Shown here one piece after another: positions 1 through 9,345 of a stretch of DNA of 64,000 nt; position 1 is the first letter of the stretch, and the number at the start of each line of letters is the position of its first letter. The notes beneath the pieces are model-generated. The model was not told the DNA's origin. It saw only the letters and a program-made list of their open reading frames with translations, and did not search any database. Source of the DNA: Arachis hypogaea (Eukaryota > Streptophyta > Magnoliopsida > Fabales > Fabaceae); assembly GCF_003086295.3 (NCBI RefSeq), contig NC_092044.1, positions 68,329,213-68,393,212 on the forward strand. Reading direction: 5' to 3'. Position numbers and translations under genes: made by a program.

Positions 1-242
1 TTTTAAAATTAATGACATGGCTAACAAGAAAAGATATGATTCAAACATTAAACCTTTCTCAACAGAAAAGGCAACATACTTGAAATGTTGAATCAAATCA
101 TTAATTGTTAGCAAGTATTTTTGAAAATGAAAAGAAATTAATTTTGAAAAGATATGATTGAAAAGATTTGATTTGAAAAATATTTGATTTTGAAACATGT
201 TGAAAACTTGAAAAAAATTTGCATTAAAAACAAAATCTTCCC

Positions 243-398
243 TCTTGTGCCATCCTGGCGTTAAACGCCCAGAATGGTATCCATTCTGGCGTTTAACGCC
301 CAAAATGCTACCCTTTTGGGCGTTAAACGCCCAGCCAGGCACCCTGGCTTGCGTTTAAACGCCAGTTTTCCTTCCTCATTGGGCATTTTGAACGCCCA
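243..398. repeat. Palindrome cluster (GGCGTTTAACGCC type) in F-A
   Basis: Four or five degenerate copies of a 13-bp palindrome of the form GGCGTT(T/A)AACGCC occur at 30-40 bp spacing, separated by short A/G-rich linkers. The same cluster lies after pol in F-B (12328-12615) and F-C (45673-45976). The two ORFs overlapping it read through this repeat and are not credible genes. Confidence 0.8.
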
Positions 399-1033
399 GC
401 TTTTTCTGTGTAATTCCTCTACTGTATGTTCTGAATCTTCAATTCTCTGTATTATTGACTTGAAAAGACACAAATTAAATTTTTTTTGGATTTTTTAAAA
501 ATAAGGAATAATCAAAATGAAACTAAGATCAACTAAACAATGCATGCAAGACACCAAACATAGAAGTTTGTATACTACTAACACTAACGAGTTGAGAATG
601 CATATGAGAAACAACAAAACACTCAAGACAAGAGAATTTAAAGATCAGAGCAATGAAATCATCAAGAACAACTTGAAGATCAATGAGGACACATGATTGA
701 ATTCAAAGAATGCATGCAATTGACACCAAACTTAAAATGAGACACTAGTTTTTGGTTTTTTATGATTTTGTAATTTTTTTAGATTTTTTCAAAAATTATA
801 TGGAGACGAAAAATAAAGAGATTCAAAATTTTTAATAAGAATTCCAGGAATCATGCAATGTTAGTCCAAAGCTTCAGTCTAAAGAAATTAGACACGGCTA
901 GCCAAGCTTCAACAGGACATTGCATTCAAGAGCTAAATTAATGACAATCAACACGGCTAGAATTCATTCTTAAAAATTCTGAAAAATACCTAATCTAAGC
1001 AACAAGATGAACCGTCAGTTGTCCAAACTCAAA
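399..1033 (-). other. F-A leader-like internal region, no coding potential seen
   Basis: AT-rich internal sequence between the PBS and the palindrome cluster. It contains reverse complements of the TAAGTTTGGTGTC motif (for example near 722-740) also found in the F-B and F-C leaders. I see no gag-like ORF on either strand. Confidence 0.6.
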
Positions 1034-1054
1034 CAATCCCCGGCAACGGCGCCA
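1034..1054 (-). other. Primer binding site, tRNA-Asp type (F-A)
   Basis: On the minus strand the sequence TGGCGCCGTTGCCGGGGATT begins 6 nt after the LTR end. It is complementary to the 3' end of plant tRNA-Asp (CCCCGGCAACGGCGCCA), the minus-strand DNA primer typical of Athila-type elements. Confidence 0.9.
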
Positions 1055-1060
1055 AAAACT

Positions 1061-2653
1061 TGGTGCACAAAATTGTGATCATCAATGGTGCCATCAACAT
1101 GGTTCGCACAATTGCAATCTCAACTCTTTATCACAACTTCGCACAACTAACCAGCAAGTGTACTGGGTCGTCCAAGTAATAAACCTTACGCGAGTAAGGG
1201 TCGATCCCACGGAGATTTTTGGTATGAAGCACGCTATGGTCATCTCGTAAATCTCAGTCAGGCATATTCAAATGGTTATGGAGGATTAATGATTAAAAGA
1301 TAAATAAAACATGAAGTAAAGATAGAGATACTTATGCAATTCATTGGTGAGAATTTCAGATAAGCGTATGGAGATGCTTTGTCCCTTCCGTCTCTCTGCT
1401 TTCCTACTGTCTTCATCCAATCCTTCTTACTCCTTTCCATGGCAAGCTGTATGTTGGGCATCACCATTGTTAGTGGCTACAATCCCGTCCTCTCAGTGAA
1501 AATGTTCAACGCGCTCTGTCACAGCACGGCTAATCATCTATCGGTTCTCAATCAGGTTGGAATAGAATCCATTGATTCTTTTGAGTCTGTCACTAACGCC
1601 CAGCCTTCAGGAGTTTGAAGCTCGTCACAGTCATTCAATCCTTGAATCCTACTCAGAATACCACAGACAAGGTTTAGACCTTCTGGATTCTCTTGAATGC
1701 CGCCATCAATTCTAGCTTATACCTCGAAGATTCCGATTAAGGGATCTAAGAGATATCCACTCAATCTAAGGTAGAACGGAGGTGTCACGGATCATCACAT
1801 TCATCAAGTTGAGGAACAAGTGATATCTTAGAACAAGAATAAGCCGAATTGAATAGAAGATCAACAGTAATTGCATTAATACTCGAGGTACAGCAGAGCT
1901 CTACACCTTAATCTATGGTGTGTAGAAACTCCACCGTTGAAAATACATAAGAACAAGGTCTAGGCATGGCCGAATGGCCAGCCTCCCAAAGAGGGTTCAA
2001 TCATCCAAACATGATCGAAAAGATCTCCCAAATACAATAGCAAAAGGTCCTATTTGTAGAGAACTAGTAGCTTAGGATTTACAAAGATGAGCAAATGACA
2101 TAAAAATCCACTTCCGGGCCCACTTGGTGTGTGCTTGGGTGAGCATTGAAGCTTTCATGTGTAGAGACTCTTCTTGGAGTTAAATGCCAGCTTTTGTGCC
2201 AGTTTGGGCGTTTAACTCCCATTCTTGTGCCAGTTCCGGCGTTTTACGCCAGAATTCTTGAGCTAACTTGGAACGCCTATTTGGGCCATCAAATCTCGGG
2301 CAAAGTATGGACTATTAAATATTGATGGAAATCCTAGGATGTCTACTTTCCAACGCAATTGAGAGCGCACCAATTGAGCTTCTGTAGCTCCAGAAAATCC
2401 ACTTCGAGTGCAGGGAGGTCAGAATCCAACAGCATCTACAGTCCTTTTCAGCCTCTGAATCAGATTTTTGCTCAGGTCCCTCAATTTCAGCCAGAAAATA
2501 CCTGAAATCATAGAAAAACACACAAACTCATAGTAAAGTCCAGAAAAGTGAATTTTAACTAAAAACTAATAAAAATATAATAAAAACTAAATAAAACATA
2601 CTAGAAACATACTAAAAACAATGCCAAAAAGCGTATAAATTATCCGCTCATCA
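1061..2653 (-). repeat. 5' LTR of F-A
   Basis: On the minus strand it begins TGATGAGCGGATAATTTATA (at 2653) and ends TGCACCA (at 1061). It is 1593 bp against 1522 bp for the F-B LTRs. Part of the excess is a short stretch at the 3' end that looks like a second LTR end plus PBS-like sequence (about 1061-1115). GGCGTTT-type palindromes lie at 2181-2262. The two overlapping ORFs are shadows. Confidence 0.92.
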
Positions 2654-2872
2654 AGGACCCACCAACAGAAGCAGATTAAGCTTATGGACCGTCCAACTTA
2701 AGGATGTAAAAGCAAAATGCTAGGTGGGAGACAACCCACCATGGTATGATCGTCTCTTCTCGTTCCAAGTCTATTTTATTTTAATTTTTGCAGTAGTCAT
2801 TCATATTTTCTGCATATTCATCTGCATGCTGCATTTTGCATTCTGCATAAAAAAAGAGAGAAAAAAAGCACA
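2654..2872 (+). pseudogene. End of pol and downstream spacer of G1
   Basis: The first ~50 bp appear to be the final codons of a pol ORF cut by F-A. They are followed by a segment ending in a GCAAAATGCTAGGTGGGAGA-like motif. A related 'cttgctgggaggcaaccca' motif directly follows the pol stop in F-B (12168) and F-C (45496), which supports this placement. No pol domain is recoverable from so short a remnant. Confidence 0.5.
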
Positions 2873-3385
2873 CAACGCGTACGCGTCACTGATGCGTACA
2901 CGTCGTATGTGTGTGCGTGAAAAATAAAAATTGAACAGCGAGTTGGGCAGGTGTGGTGCTGGTGGTGTGCCTTGCGCACAAGCAAGTCCACGCGTAGGCG
3001 TCCCTCACGCGTATGCGTCGCTCGTGTTTTCCCCAGCCCACGCGTATGCGTGACCCTGCAAATTGGCGTAAACGGGTATAGGGCCATAGAGTTATGATGG
3101 TGTGCGCCTGGAACTGTGCTAGCAGCACAAGTCCCATCGTGCATACGCGCCCCTGATGCGTGCGCGTCATTTTCCAATAAGGGCCACCCATGCGTGCGCA
3201 TGCCCGACGCGCACACGTTGTATGTCATTTTTGCCCCACGCACCGATCAAACAGAGAGTTGTGTGTGCGCGGAGCTGCCTTTGCGCTAATTGCACAACCC
3301 ATGTCACGCATAGGCATCCCTGACGCTTACGCGCCGCTCGGAAATCATGCGACCCACGCATATGCGTGCCCTACGCGTACGCGTC
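2873..3385. repeat. ACGCGT/ACGCGTACGCGT palindrome array in G1 post-pol spacer
   Basis: Repeated copies of ACGCGTACGCGT and diverged forms (acgcgtatgcgt, gatgcgtacacgt) are spaced by 20-80 bp of GC-rich sequence. This palindrome also forms the array in the LTR of the same element (20470-20610). ORFs called here on both strands are by-products of the repeat's unusual composition. Confidence 0.85.
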
Positions 3386-4222
3386 GCATGCAACACACAA
3401 TTAAAACACCTCAGAGCCTGATTTCAAATCATCCACCCCTCCAATCCTGTTTCTTTTCAATCCTAATTATTTCTTCTTTCTTCTTTCTTTCTTCTTCCTT
3501 ATTCTTTCTTCACATCTATTACTTTCTTCTTTCCTTCTTCATCTTCTTCATCAGGTTTCTTTTCTTCTTTCTCTTTTACTCTTTCATTATTACATCAATT
3601 TACGTTTCTTTCTTCTCTATGTTTTTCTTTTAGTTTCACTGTCCATGGTTTCTTTTTCTTTTCTTTTTCTTGCATTCTTATGTTGGTATTGGAATTTTAT
3701 TTTGGTATTACCTTACTCTAATAAAGCTTGTGGATATTATGAGGAGTGATTTGATAATTGATATTTTAAGTTGGCTCTCATATACATTTGGATTATATTA
3801 TTTTCATTCCTACTTTAACTTGCTCACCAAGTGTTTGTAAAAGAGACTATGGCATCTTGAACTCTATTTTGTATTACTCCTCTTTTACTTGAATGCCTCT
3901 TTTTCAAAACACTTGCATTCCACATGTAATTGGGATTATCATTCACAATTGTCATCATTACAAATGCTCTTTTATTTGGCACATTTATTACTTGATGCTT
4001 GAGTTATGCTTCTCATGCCTGTTACTTGCATGTTTTTACCCTCTTGCATCTTATTATTCTGAATTGCATACCTGATCTTAATTGAAGTCTTACCTACATG
4101 TTGTAGCTATCATGTATTTGAGCGATCATCTTTTCTTTGGCATTCATTATCACCTAGAATTTTCTCCCTCTCGGTCTTAGTTATCTATATTTTACACTCT
4201 TCCTTTTTCTTCTTCCTTAGGC
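3386..4222 (+). other. Pyrimidine-rich leader before the G1 post-pol ORF
   Basis: A long CT-rich stretch (about 3430-3680) is followed by AT-rich sequence up to a further CT-rich tract ending CTTAG just before the ATG at 4223. The other G-type elements have the same layout (25000-26798; 29560-30129). The tract ending in AG is compatible with a 3' splice acceptor for a subgenomic post-pol mRNA, but that is inference. I see no gene in it. Confidence 0.5.
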
Positions 4223-5417
4223 ATGGGTACCAAGAAAGGAAAAGAGAAGGTAACTGACAAGACACCAGCTAGGAGAGGAACCAAGAGAACACTGGCAAAA
4301 GCACTTCCATCTACTAGTGTAAAGCCACCAACAAAGCGGGTGAAGAGGATCATTAAGGTTGATGAATCAGGGAAAGCCTTTCCCGCCCAAGACTCCACAC
4401 GGTTTGCTAACCGTTATTGCGAACAGATATTCCCCATCTTAGCCGAGAGGAACTACAACAATGAGCACCTGCTCATTGTCAACACACTTTGTTAATCTTG
4501 TGGAGCCCCGAATTGAGAGGAGACAATGGGGATTTTTTAGGAGACAGCCGCGAAAGGCCAACTTATCATGGGTAGTTGAATTCTACTCAAACTTTTACTC
4601 GCCTACTCTACAGACTATCTTCGTCCATCAGCAGCAGGTCCCTACATCTGAGAGTGCCATACATCGAGCATTGTACCTTCCACCTAGTCCAGAGGGATAG
4701 GATGCATATCAAGAGGCATCCCACAAGCGCCATATGTATCAGCTCGACTGGGATAGTGTTCTTGGAGTTATCGCCCAACCTGGCGGCACCTGGATATATG
4801 GGACATGTCGGTCAAAACCCAAGAGTATCTCAGCCCAGTCACTTACCTTGGAGGCTCGCGTATGGGCACAGATTATGTCCCACTATGTCTTTCTAAGCAC
4901 TTACGAGTCGACCTTCATAGCAGACATGACTGTCCTCATCTGGTGCATCCTGATAGAGTAACCCCTCAACCTGCCCCGACACATCCGGCAAGTTATGGGA
5001 CACGTACAAATAGCGGGTAATCTACCTTTCTCCACCTTAGCCTCAGATTTGGTCTTTGTAGCAGGGGTGTCCTCTCAGGCAGGCGACACAAAGGTCATGA
5101 TCCCTAGAGCCGACTAGTATGTCCCGAACGGGAAGTACATCAGGCCGCCGGTTGCCTTTGGGAGCTGGCCTGCAGGTCCATCCTTGGATACTCCTCCCTC
5201 CTCCACTCCACCATCATCAACACCACAAGCACCATCCATCCATCAGATGTTCCTTCAGATCCTTGTGAGGTTCGACCGGCAAGACCGGCGGATGAAGCAA
5301 ATAGAGCGTCGTAACCAACGCCGATCCAACTATTTGAAGGACCTCATAGATGGTACACACCCACCTCCAGAACCAAAGGACACCCTAGACTCCCCTTCAC
5401 CCAGTAGCACAGGTAGC
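4223..5417 (+). pseudogene. G1 post-pol ORF (env-position, putative plant transposon protein type), N-terminal part
   Basis: The ORF begins at ATG 4223 with a very basic N-terminus (KKGKEK, TKRVKRIIK), then a conserved stretch around FANRYCEQIF and a WGFF...VVEFYSNFYSP block. This matches what I know of the plant family labelled putative plant transposon protein, found after pol in Athila-type elements. Function unknown; I see no signal peptide or transmembrane segment, so it is not an obvious envelope protein. It is broken: a frameshift near 4480-4495, then in-frame stops at 4698, 4959 and about 5115. The last coding segment (5184-5417) is Pro/Ser/Thr-rich plus a basic RRMKQIERRNQRR helix. 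F-B interrupts it at 5417, and the same frame resumes at 18618-18706. Confidence 0.8.
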
Positions 5418-5819
5418 TGATGAGCGGATAATTTATACGCTTTTTGGCACTGTTTTTAGTATGTTTTTAGTATGTTTTGGTTAGTTTTTAGTATGTTTTT
5501 ATTAGTTTTTATTTAAAATTCACTTTTCTGGGCTTTACGATGAGTTTGTGTGTTTTTCTGTGATTTCAGGTAATTTCTGGCTGAAATTGAGGGACCTGAG
5601 CAAAAATCTGATTCAGAGGCTGAAAAAGGACTTCAGATGCTGTTGGATTCTGACCTTCCTGCAATCGATGTGATTTTCTGGAGCTACAGACGACCAATTG
5701 GCGCGCTCTCAAATGCGTTGGAAAGTAGACATCCTAGGCTTTCCAACAATGTATAATAGTCCATACTTTGCCCGAGATTTGATGGCCCAAACCGGCGTTG
5801 CAAATCAGCTTCAGAATTC

Positions 5820-5896
5820 CCGGCGTTTAACGCCGGAACTGGCACAAAAATTGGAGTTAAACGCCCAAACTGGCACAAAAGCTAGCGTTTAACTCC
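5820..5896. repeat. U3 palindrome set (GGCGTTTAACGCC) in F-B 5' LTR
   Basis: Three spaced copies: ccGGCGTTTAACGCCgg, then GGAGTTAAACGCCC, then AGCGTTTAACTCC, with 'ACTGGCACAAAA' linkers. They lie about 120 bp upstream of the TATA box. The same motif recurs inside gag (8533-8672) and after pol (12328-12615). Confidence 0.85.
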
Positions 5897-6015
5897 AGAA
5901 AAAGTCTCTACACATGAAAGCTTCAATGGTCAGTCGAAGCACACACCAAGTGGACCCCGGAAGTGGATTTTTACGTCATTTACTCATTTCTATATATCCT
6001 AGGTTACTAGTTCAC

Positions 6016-6023
6016 TATAAATA
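6016..6023 (+). promoter_or_regulatory. TATA box of F-B 5' LTR (TATAAATA)
   Basis: TATAAATA in the context CACTATAAATAGGA, within the LTR. It is the likely core promoter for the genomic RNA. The 3' LTR keeps the same sequence at 17694-17701. Confidence 0.75.
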
Positions 6024-6945
6024 GGATATTTTGACATTGTATCTGTACCTCATGACACATTACATGTTTCTTACTATATCTTCTATGGCATGAGTCTCTA
6101 AACCCCATGGTTGGGGGTGAGGAGCTCTGCTGTGTCTTGATGGATTAATGCAATTACTACTGTTTTTCATTCAATCACGCTTGCTTCTATTCTAAGATAT
6201 CACTTGTTCCTCAACTTGATGAATGTGATGATCCGTGACACTCATCATCATTCTCACCTATTAACATGTGCTTGACAACCACCTCTGTTCTACTTTAGAT
6301 TGAGTGAATATCTCTTGGATTCCTTAATCAGAATCTTCGTGGTATAAGCTAGAATTGATGGCGGCATTTAAGAGAATCCGGAAGGTCTAAACCTTGTCTT
6401 TGGTATTCTAAGTAGGATTCAAGGATTGAATGACTGTGACGAGCTTCAAACTCCTGAGTGCTGGGCGTTAGTGACAGACGCAAAAGAATCACTGGATTTT
6501 ATTCCAACCTGATTGAGAACCGACAGATGATTAGTCGTGCTGTGACAGAGCACGTTGAACATTTTCACTGATAGGATGGGAGGTAGCCATTGACAACGGT
6601 GAAACCCTACATACAGCTTGCCATGGAAAGAGTCTTGCGTGCATGAAGAAGAAGATAGTAGGAAAGCAGAGATTCGGAAGACAGAGCATCTCCAAAACCT
6701 CAACCTGTTCTCCATTACTGCAAAACAAGTATTTATTTCATGTTCTTCTACTTTTTACAATCAACCCTGAGAATTATTGATATCCTGACTAAGAGTTACA
6801 AGATAACCATAGCTTGTTTCAAGCCAACAATCTCCGTGGGATCGACCCTTACTCACGTAAGGTATTACTTGGACGACCCAGTGCACTTGCTGGTTAGTTG
6901 TGCGGAATTACAAAAGTGTGATTGCAATTTCGTGCACCAAGTTTT

Positions 6946-6966
6946 TGGCGCCGTTGCTGGGGATTG
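6946..6966 (+). other. Primer binding site, tRNA-Asp type (F-B)
   Basis: TGGCGCCGTTGCTGGGGATT, starting 6 nt after the 5' LTR. It is complementary to the tRNA-Asp 3' end except for one C-to-T change (GCTGGGG instead of GCCGGGG). Confidence 0.9.
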
Positions 6967-7504
6967 TTCGAGTTTGGACAACTGACGGTGTATCTTGTTG
7001 CTTAGATTAGGACTGTTTTATTTTTGTTGGTTTAGAGTCTTTTATTTGAGTTTAGTTTCATATTTTAAGTTTGGTGTCAATTGCATGTTTTTCTTTTTGT
7101 TTTCTTTTAATTTTTCGAATTTGCATGTTCTTAGTCCCTTCTTGATCTTTAAAAAAATTCTAAGTTTGGTGTCTTCTTTGTGTTTTCCTTTAAATTTTCG
7201 GAAATTTGTGTTTGATTTTCTGAAAATTTTAAGTTTGGTGTCATTTTGTTGTTTTTCTCTTTTCTCATTTCAAAAATAAAATCTTTTTCAAAATAATTTT
7301 CAATCATATCTTTTTAATTGCTAATTCCAAAATCTTTTTCATTAATTAATTGATTTAGTTTTCAATTTGCTTTGATTTTATTTTCTTTTAGTTTTCGAAA
7401 TTTTACTTTATTTTCTTTTCCATTTATTTTATTATTTTCGGTCATTTTTATTTAAAAACGAAAAAAATATATAATAATATCCACATCATCTCCCTTTCTC
7501 CATC
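6967..7504 (+). other. 5' leader of F-B with reiterated TAAGTTTGGTGT
   Basis: AT-rich untranslated leader between PBS and gag. TAAGTTTGGTGT occurs at 7066, 7161 and 7230. The related TTTAAGTTTGGTGTTG is the tract directly before the 3' LTR (17080-17095). The small ORFs at 6740-7279 are composition artefacts. Confidence 0.7.
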
Positions 7505-9345
7505 ATGGACCTAAGTGGAATTGAGCAGTCTAGAAAGACTCTGGGGTCATATGCTAACCCCATCACAGCTGCATATGGGAGTAGCATCTGTATACCTCCC
7601 ATTAAAGCAAGCAGCTTTGAGCTAAACCCTCTACTCATTATCATGGTGCAGCAAAACTATCAGTATTTCGGTCTTCCACAGGAAGAACCGAATGAGTTTC
7701 TGGCACAGTTCTTACAAATTGCTGACACAGTACGTGATAAAGAGGTGGATCAGGATGTCTACAGATTATTACTGTTTCCATTTGCTGTAAAAGATCAAGC
7801 TAAGAGGTGGTTAAATAACCAACCCACAGCAAGCATAAAAACATGGAGACACTTATCAGACAAATTCATGAATCAATTTTACCCTCCAAAAAGGATGACA
7901 TAGCTAAGGCTGGACATCCAAGGCTTTAAACAAGAGGATAATGAATCCTTTTATGATGCTTGGGAGAGGTACAGAGGTATGCTAAGAAAATGCCCCTCTG
8001 AAATGTTTTCAGAGTGGGTACAGTTAGACATCTTCTATTATGGACTCACAGAAAAAGCTCATATGTCTTTAGACCACTCAGCTGGTAGATCTATACACAT
8101 GCAGAAGACGATTGAAGAGGCTCAAGAGCTCATAGATACAGTTGCTAGAAATCAACATTTATACTCAAGCAGTGAGTCCTCTATAAAAGAAGAAGCTATG
8201 GCAGTAACTACTGATCCTAACCCTCAAGGATAGATGGTTGAGCTTAATCAGCAATTACTCATGATGACAAAATAGTTAGCAGAATTTAAAGAGATGCTCC
8301 AAGAAACTAAAATTGCTAACAAGAATATGAAAGCACAATTAAATCAGACAAGACAGCAACTATCTAAACAGATAACAGAAGAATGCCAAGCTGTTAAATT
8401 AAGGAGTGGGAAAACATTGAATGAATCAACTCAAAGCAGTAGAAAGCTAAGAAAGGAACAACTGACAGAGGATAACCAAATCACTGTCCAAAATCCCTCT
8501 GAGGACAGTAAGAGCCTAGAGAGGAATACTTCTGGCATTCACACGCCAGAAAGGGGGGAAAAGTTAGCGTTAAACGCCCATTCCCTGCCCAGTTCTGGCA
8601 TTCAAACGCCAGAAAGGGGGGAAAAGTTGGCGTTAAACGCCCATTCCTCACCCAATCCTGGCGTTCAAACGCCAATGAGGAATCAGACACCTGAGAGTGC
8701 TGATAGTAACCCCTCTAAGAAGGCTTCTCCAACCACTTCTGTAGGAAATAAACCTGCAGCAACTAAGGTTGAAGAGTATAAAGCCAAGATGCCTTATCCT
8801 CAGAAACTCCGCCAAGCGGAACAGGATAAGCAATTTGCCCACTTTACAGACTATCTCAGGAATCTTGAAATAAAGATTCCATTTCCAGAAGCACTTGAGC
8901 AAATACCTTCTTATGCTAAGTTCATGAAAGAGATCTTAAGTCATAAGAAGGATTGGAGAGAAACTGAAAAAGTGTTTCTCACTGAAGAATGCAGTGCAGT
9001 CATTCTGAATAGCTTTCTAGAGAAGCTTCAAGATCCAGGAAGCTTTATGATACCATGCACATTAGAAGGTGCTTGTACCAAGACAGCCCTATGTGACCTT
9101 GGAGCAAGTATCAATCTAATACCTGCATCCACTATCAGAAAGCTTGGGCTGACTGAAGAAGTCAAACCAACCCGGATATGCCTCCAACTTGCTGATGGCT
9201 CCATTAAATATCCATCAGGCATAATTGAGGACATGATTGTTAAGGTTGGGCCATTCGCCTTCCCAACTGACTTTGTAGTGCTGGAAATGGAGGAGCACAA
9301 GAGTGCAACTCTCATCCTAGGAAGACCCTTCCTAGCAACTGGAGG
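7505..9345 (+). pseudogene. gag: F-B gag-protease (broken)
   Basis: Starts at ATG 7505 (MDLSGIEQSRKTLGSYANP). The capsid-type region includes FELNPLLIIMVQQN, YRLLLFPFAVKDQAKRWLNN and IFYYGLTEKA, typical of Athila-type Gag. A linker (8533-8672) encodes the palindromic repeats. An aspartic protease follows with active site DLGAS at 9095-9109 and the downstream block LILGRPFLAT. One continuous frame is interrupted by TAG stops at 7901, 8231 and 8273. At about 9345 a deletion of roughly 385 bp relative to F-C removes the protease-RT connector and shifts the frame. I noticed no CCHC zinc knuckle. Compare the less damaged copy at 40439. Confidence 0.92.
8533..8672 (+). repeat. In-frame palindrome repeats within F-B gag-protease linker
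   Basis: Alternating forms GGCATTCAAACGCC and GGCGTTAAACGCCC repeat with a ~66-bp higher-order period (CAGAAAGGGGGGAAAAG linker). They are translated in frame as a Ser/Pro/Asn/Gly-rich linker. They are homologous to the U3 and post-pol palindromes of the same element. Confidence 0.8.

Larger units (their letters stand above)
1..2653 (-). mobile_element. F-A: minus-strand F-type (FIDEL-like) LTR retrotransposon, 5' portion
   Basis: Read on the minus strand, it starts with a 1593-bp LTR (2653 to 1061), then a PBS and about 1 kb of internal sequence that runs off the window. The internal part goes from leader-like sequence directly into a cluster of GGCGTTTAACGCC palindromes (about 398 to 243). 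In F-B and F-C that cluster lies only after pol. No gag or pol similarity is visible in between, so this looks like a non-autonomous or gag-pol-deleted copy. It sits in the last codons of the G1 pol region. The right flank is AGGAC; the left flank is outside the window, so the TSD cannot be tested. Confidence 0.85.
5418..6939 (+). repeat. 5' LTR of F-B
   Basis: 1522 bp, TGATGAGCGG...GTGCACCA. Same length as the 3' LTR. Differences from the 3' LTR are concentrated in the first ~450 bp and are sparse after that. U3 holds three GGCGTTTAACGCC-type palindromes (5820-5896) and a TATA box at 6016. Confidence 0.95.

Noticed and set aside
2818..3361. Overlapping Arg/His-rich ORFs on the minus strand and one on the plus strand
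   Set aside because: They are translations of the ACGCGT palindrome array, which is open in several frames because of its composition; no start context or domain.
6945..6970. tRNA-Asp gene
   Set aside because: Only the complement of the tRNA 3' end is present (PBS); no cloverleaf or internal promoter boxes.
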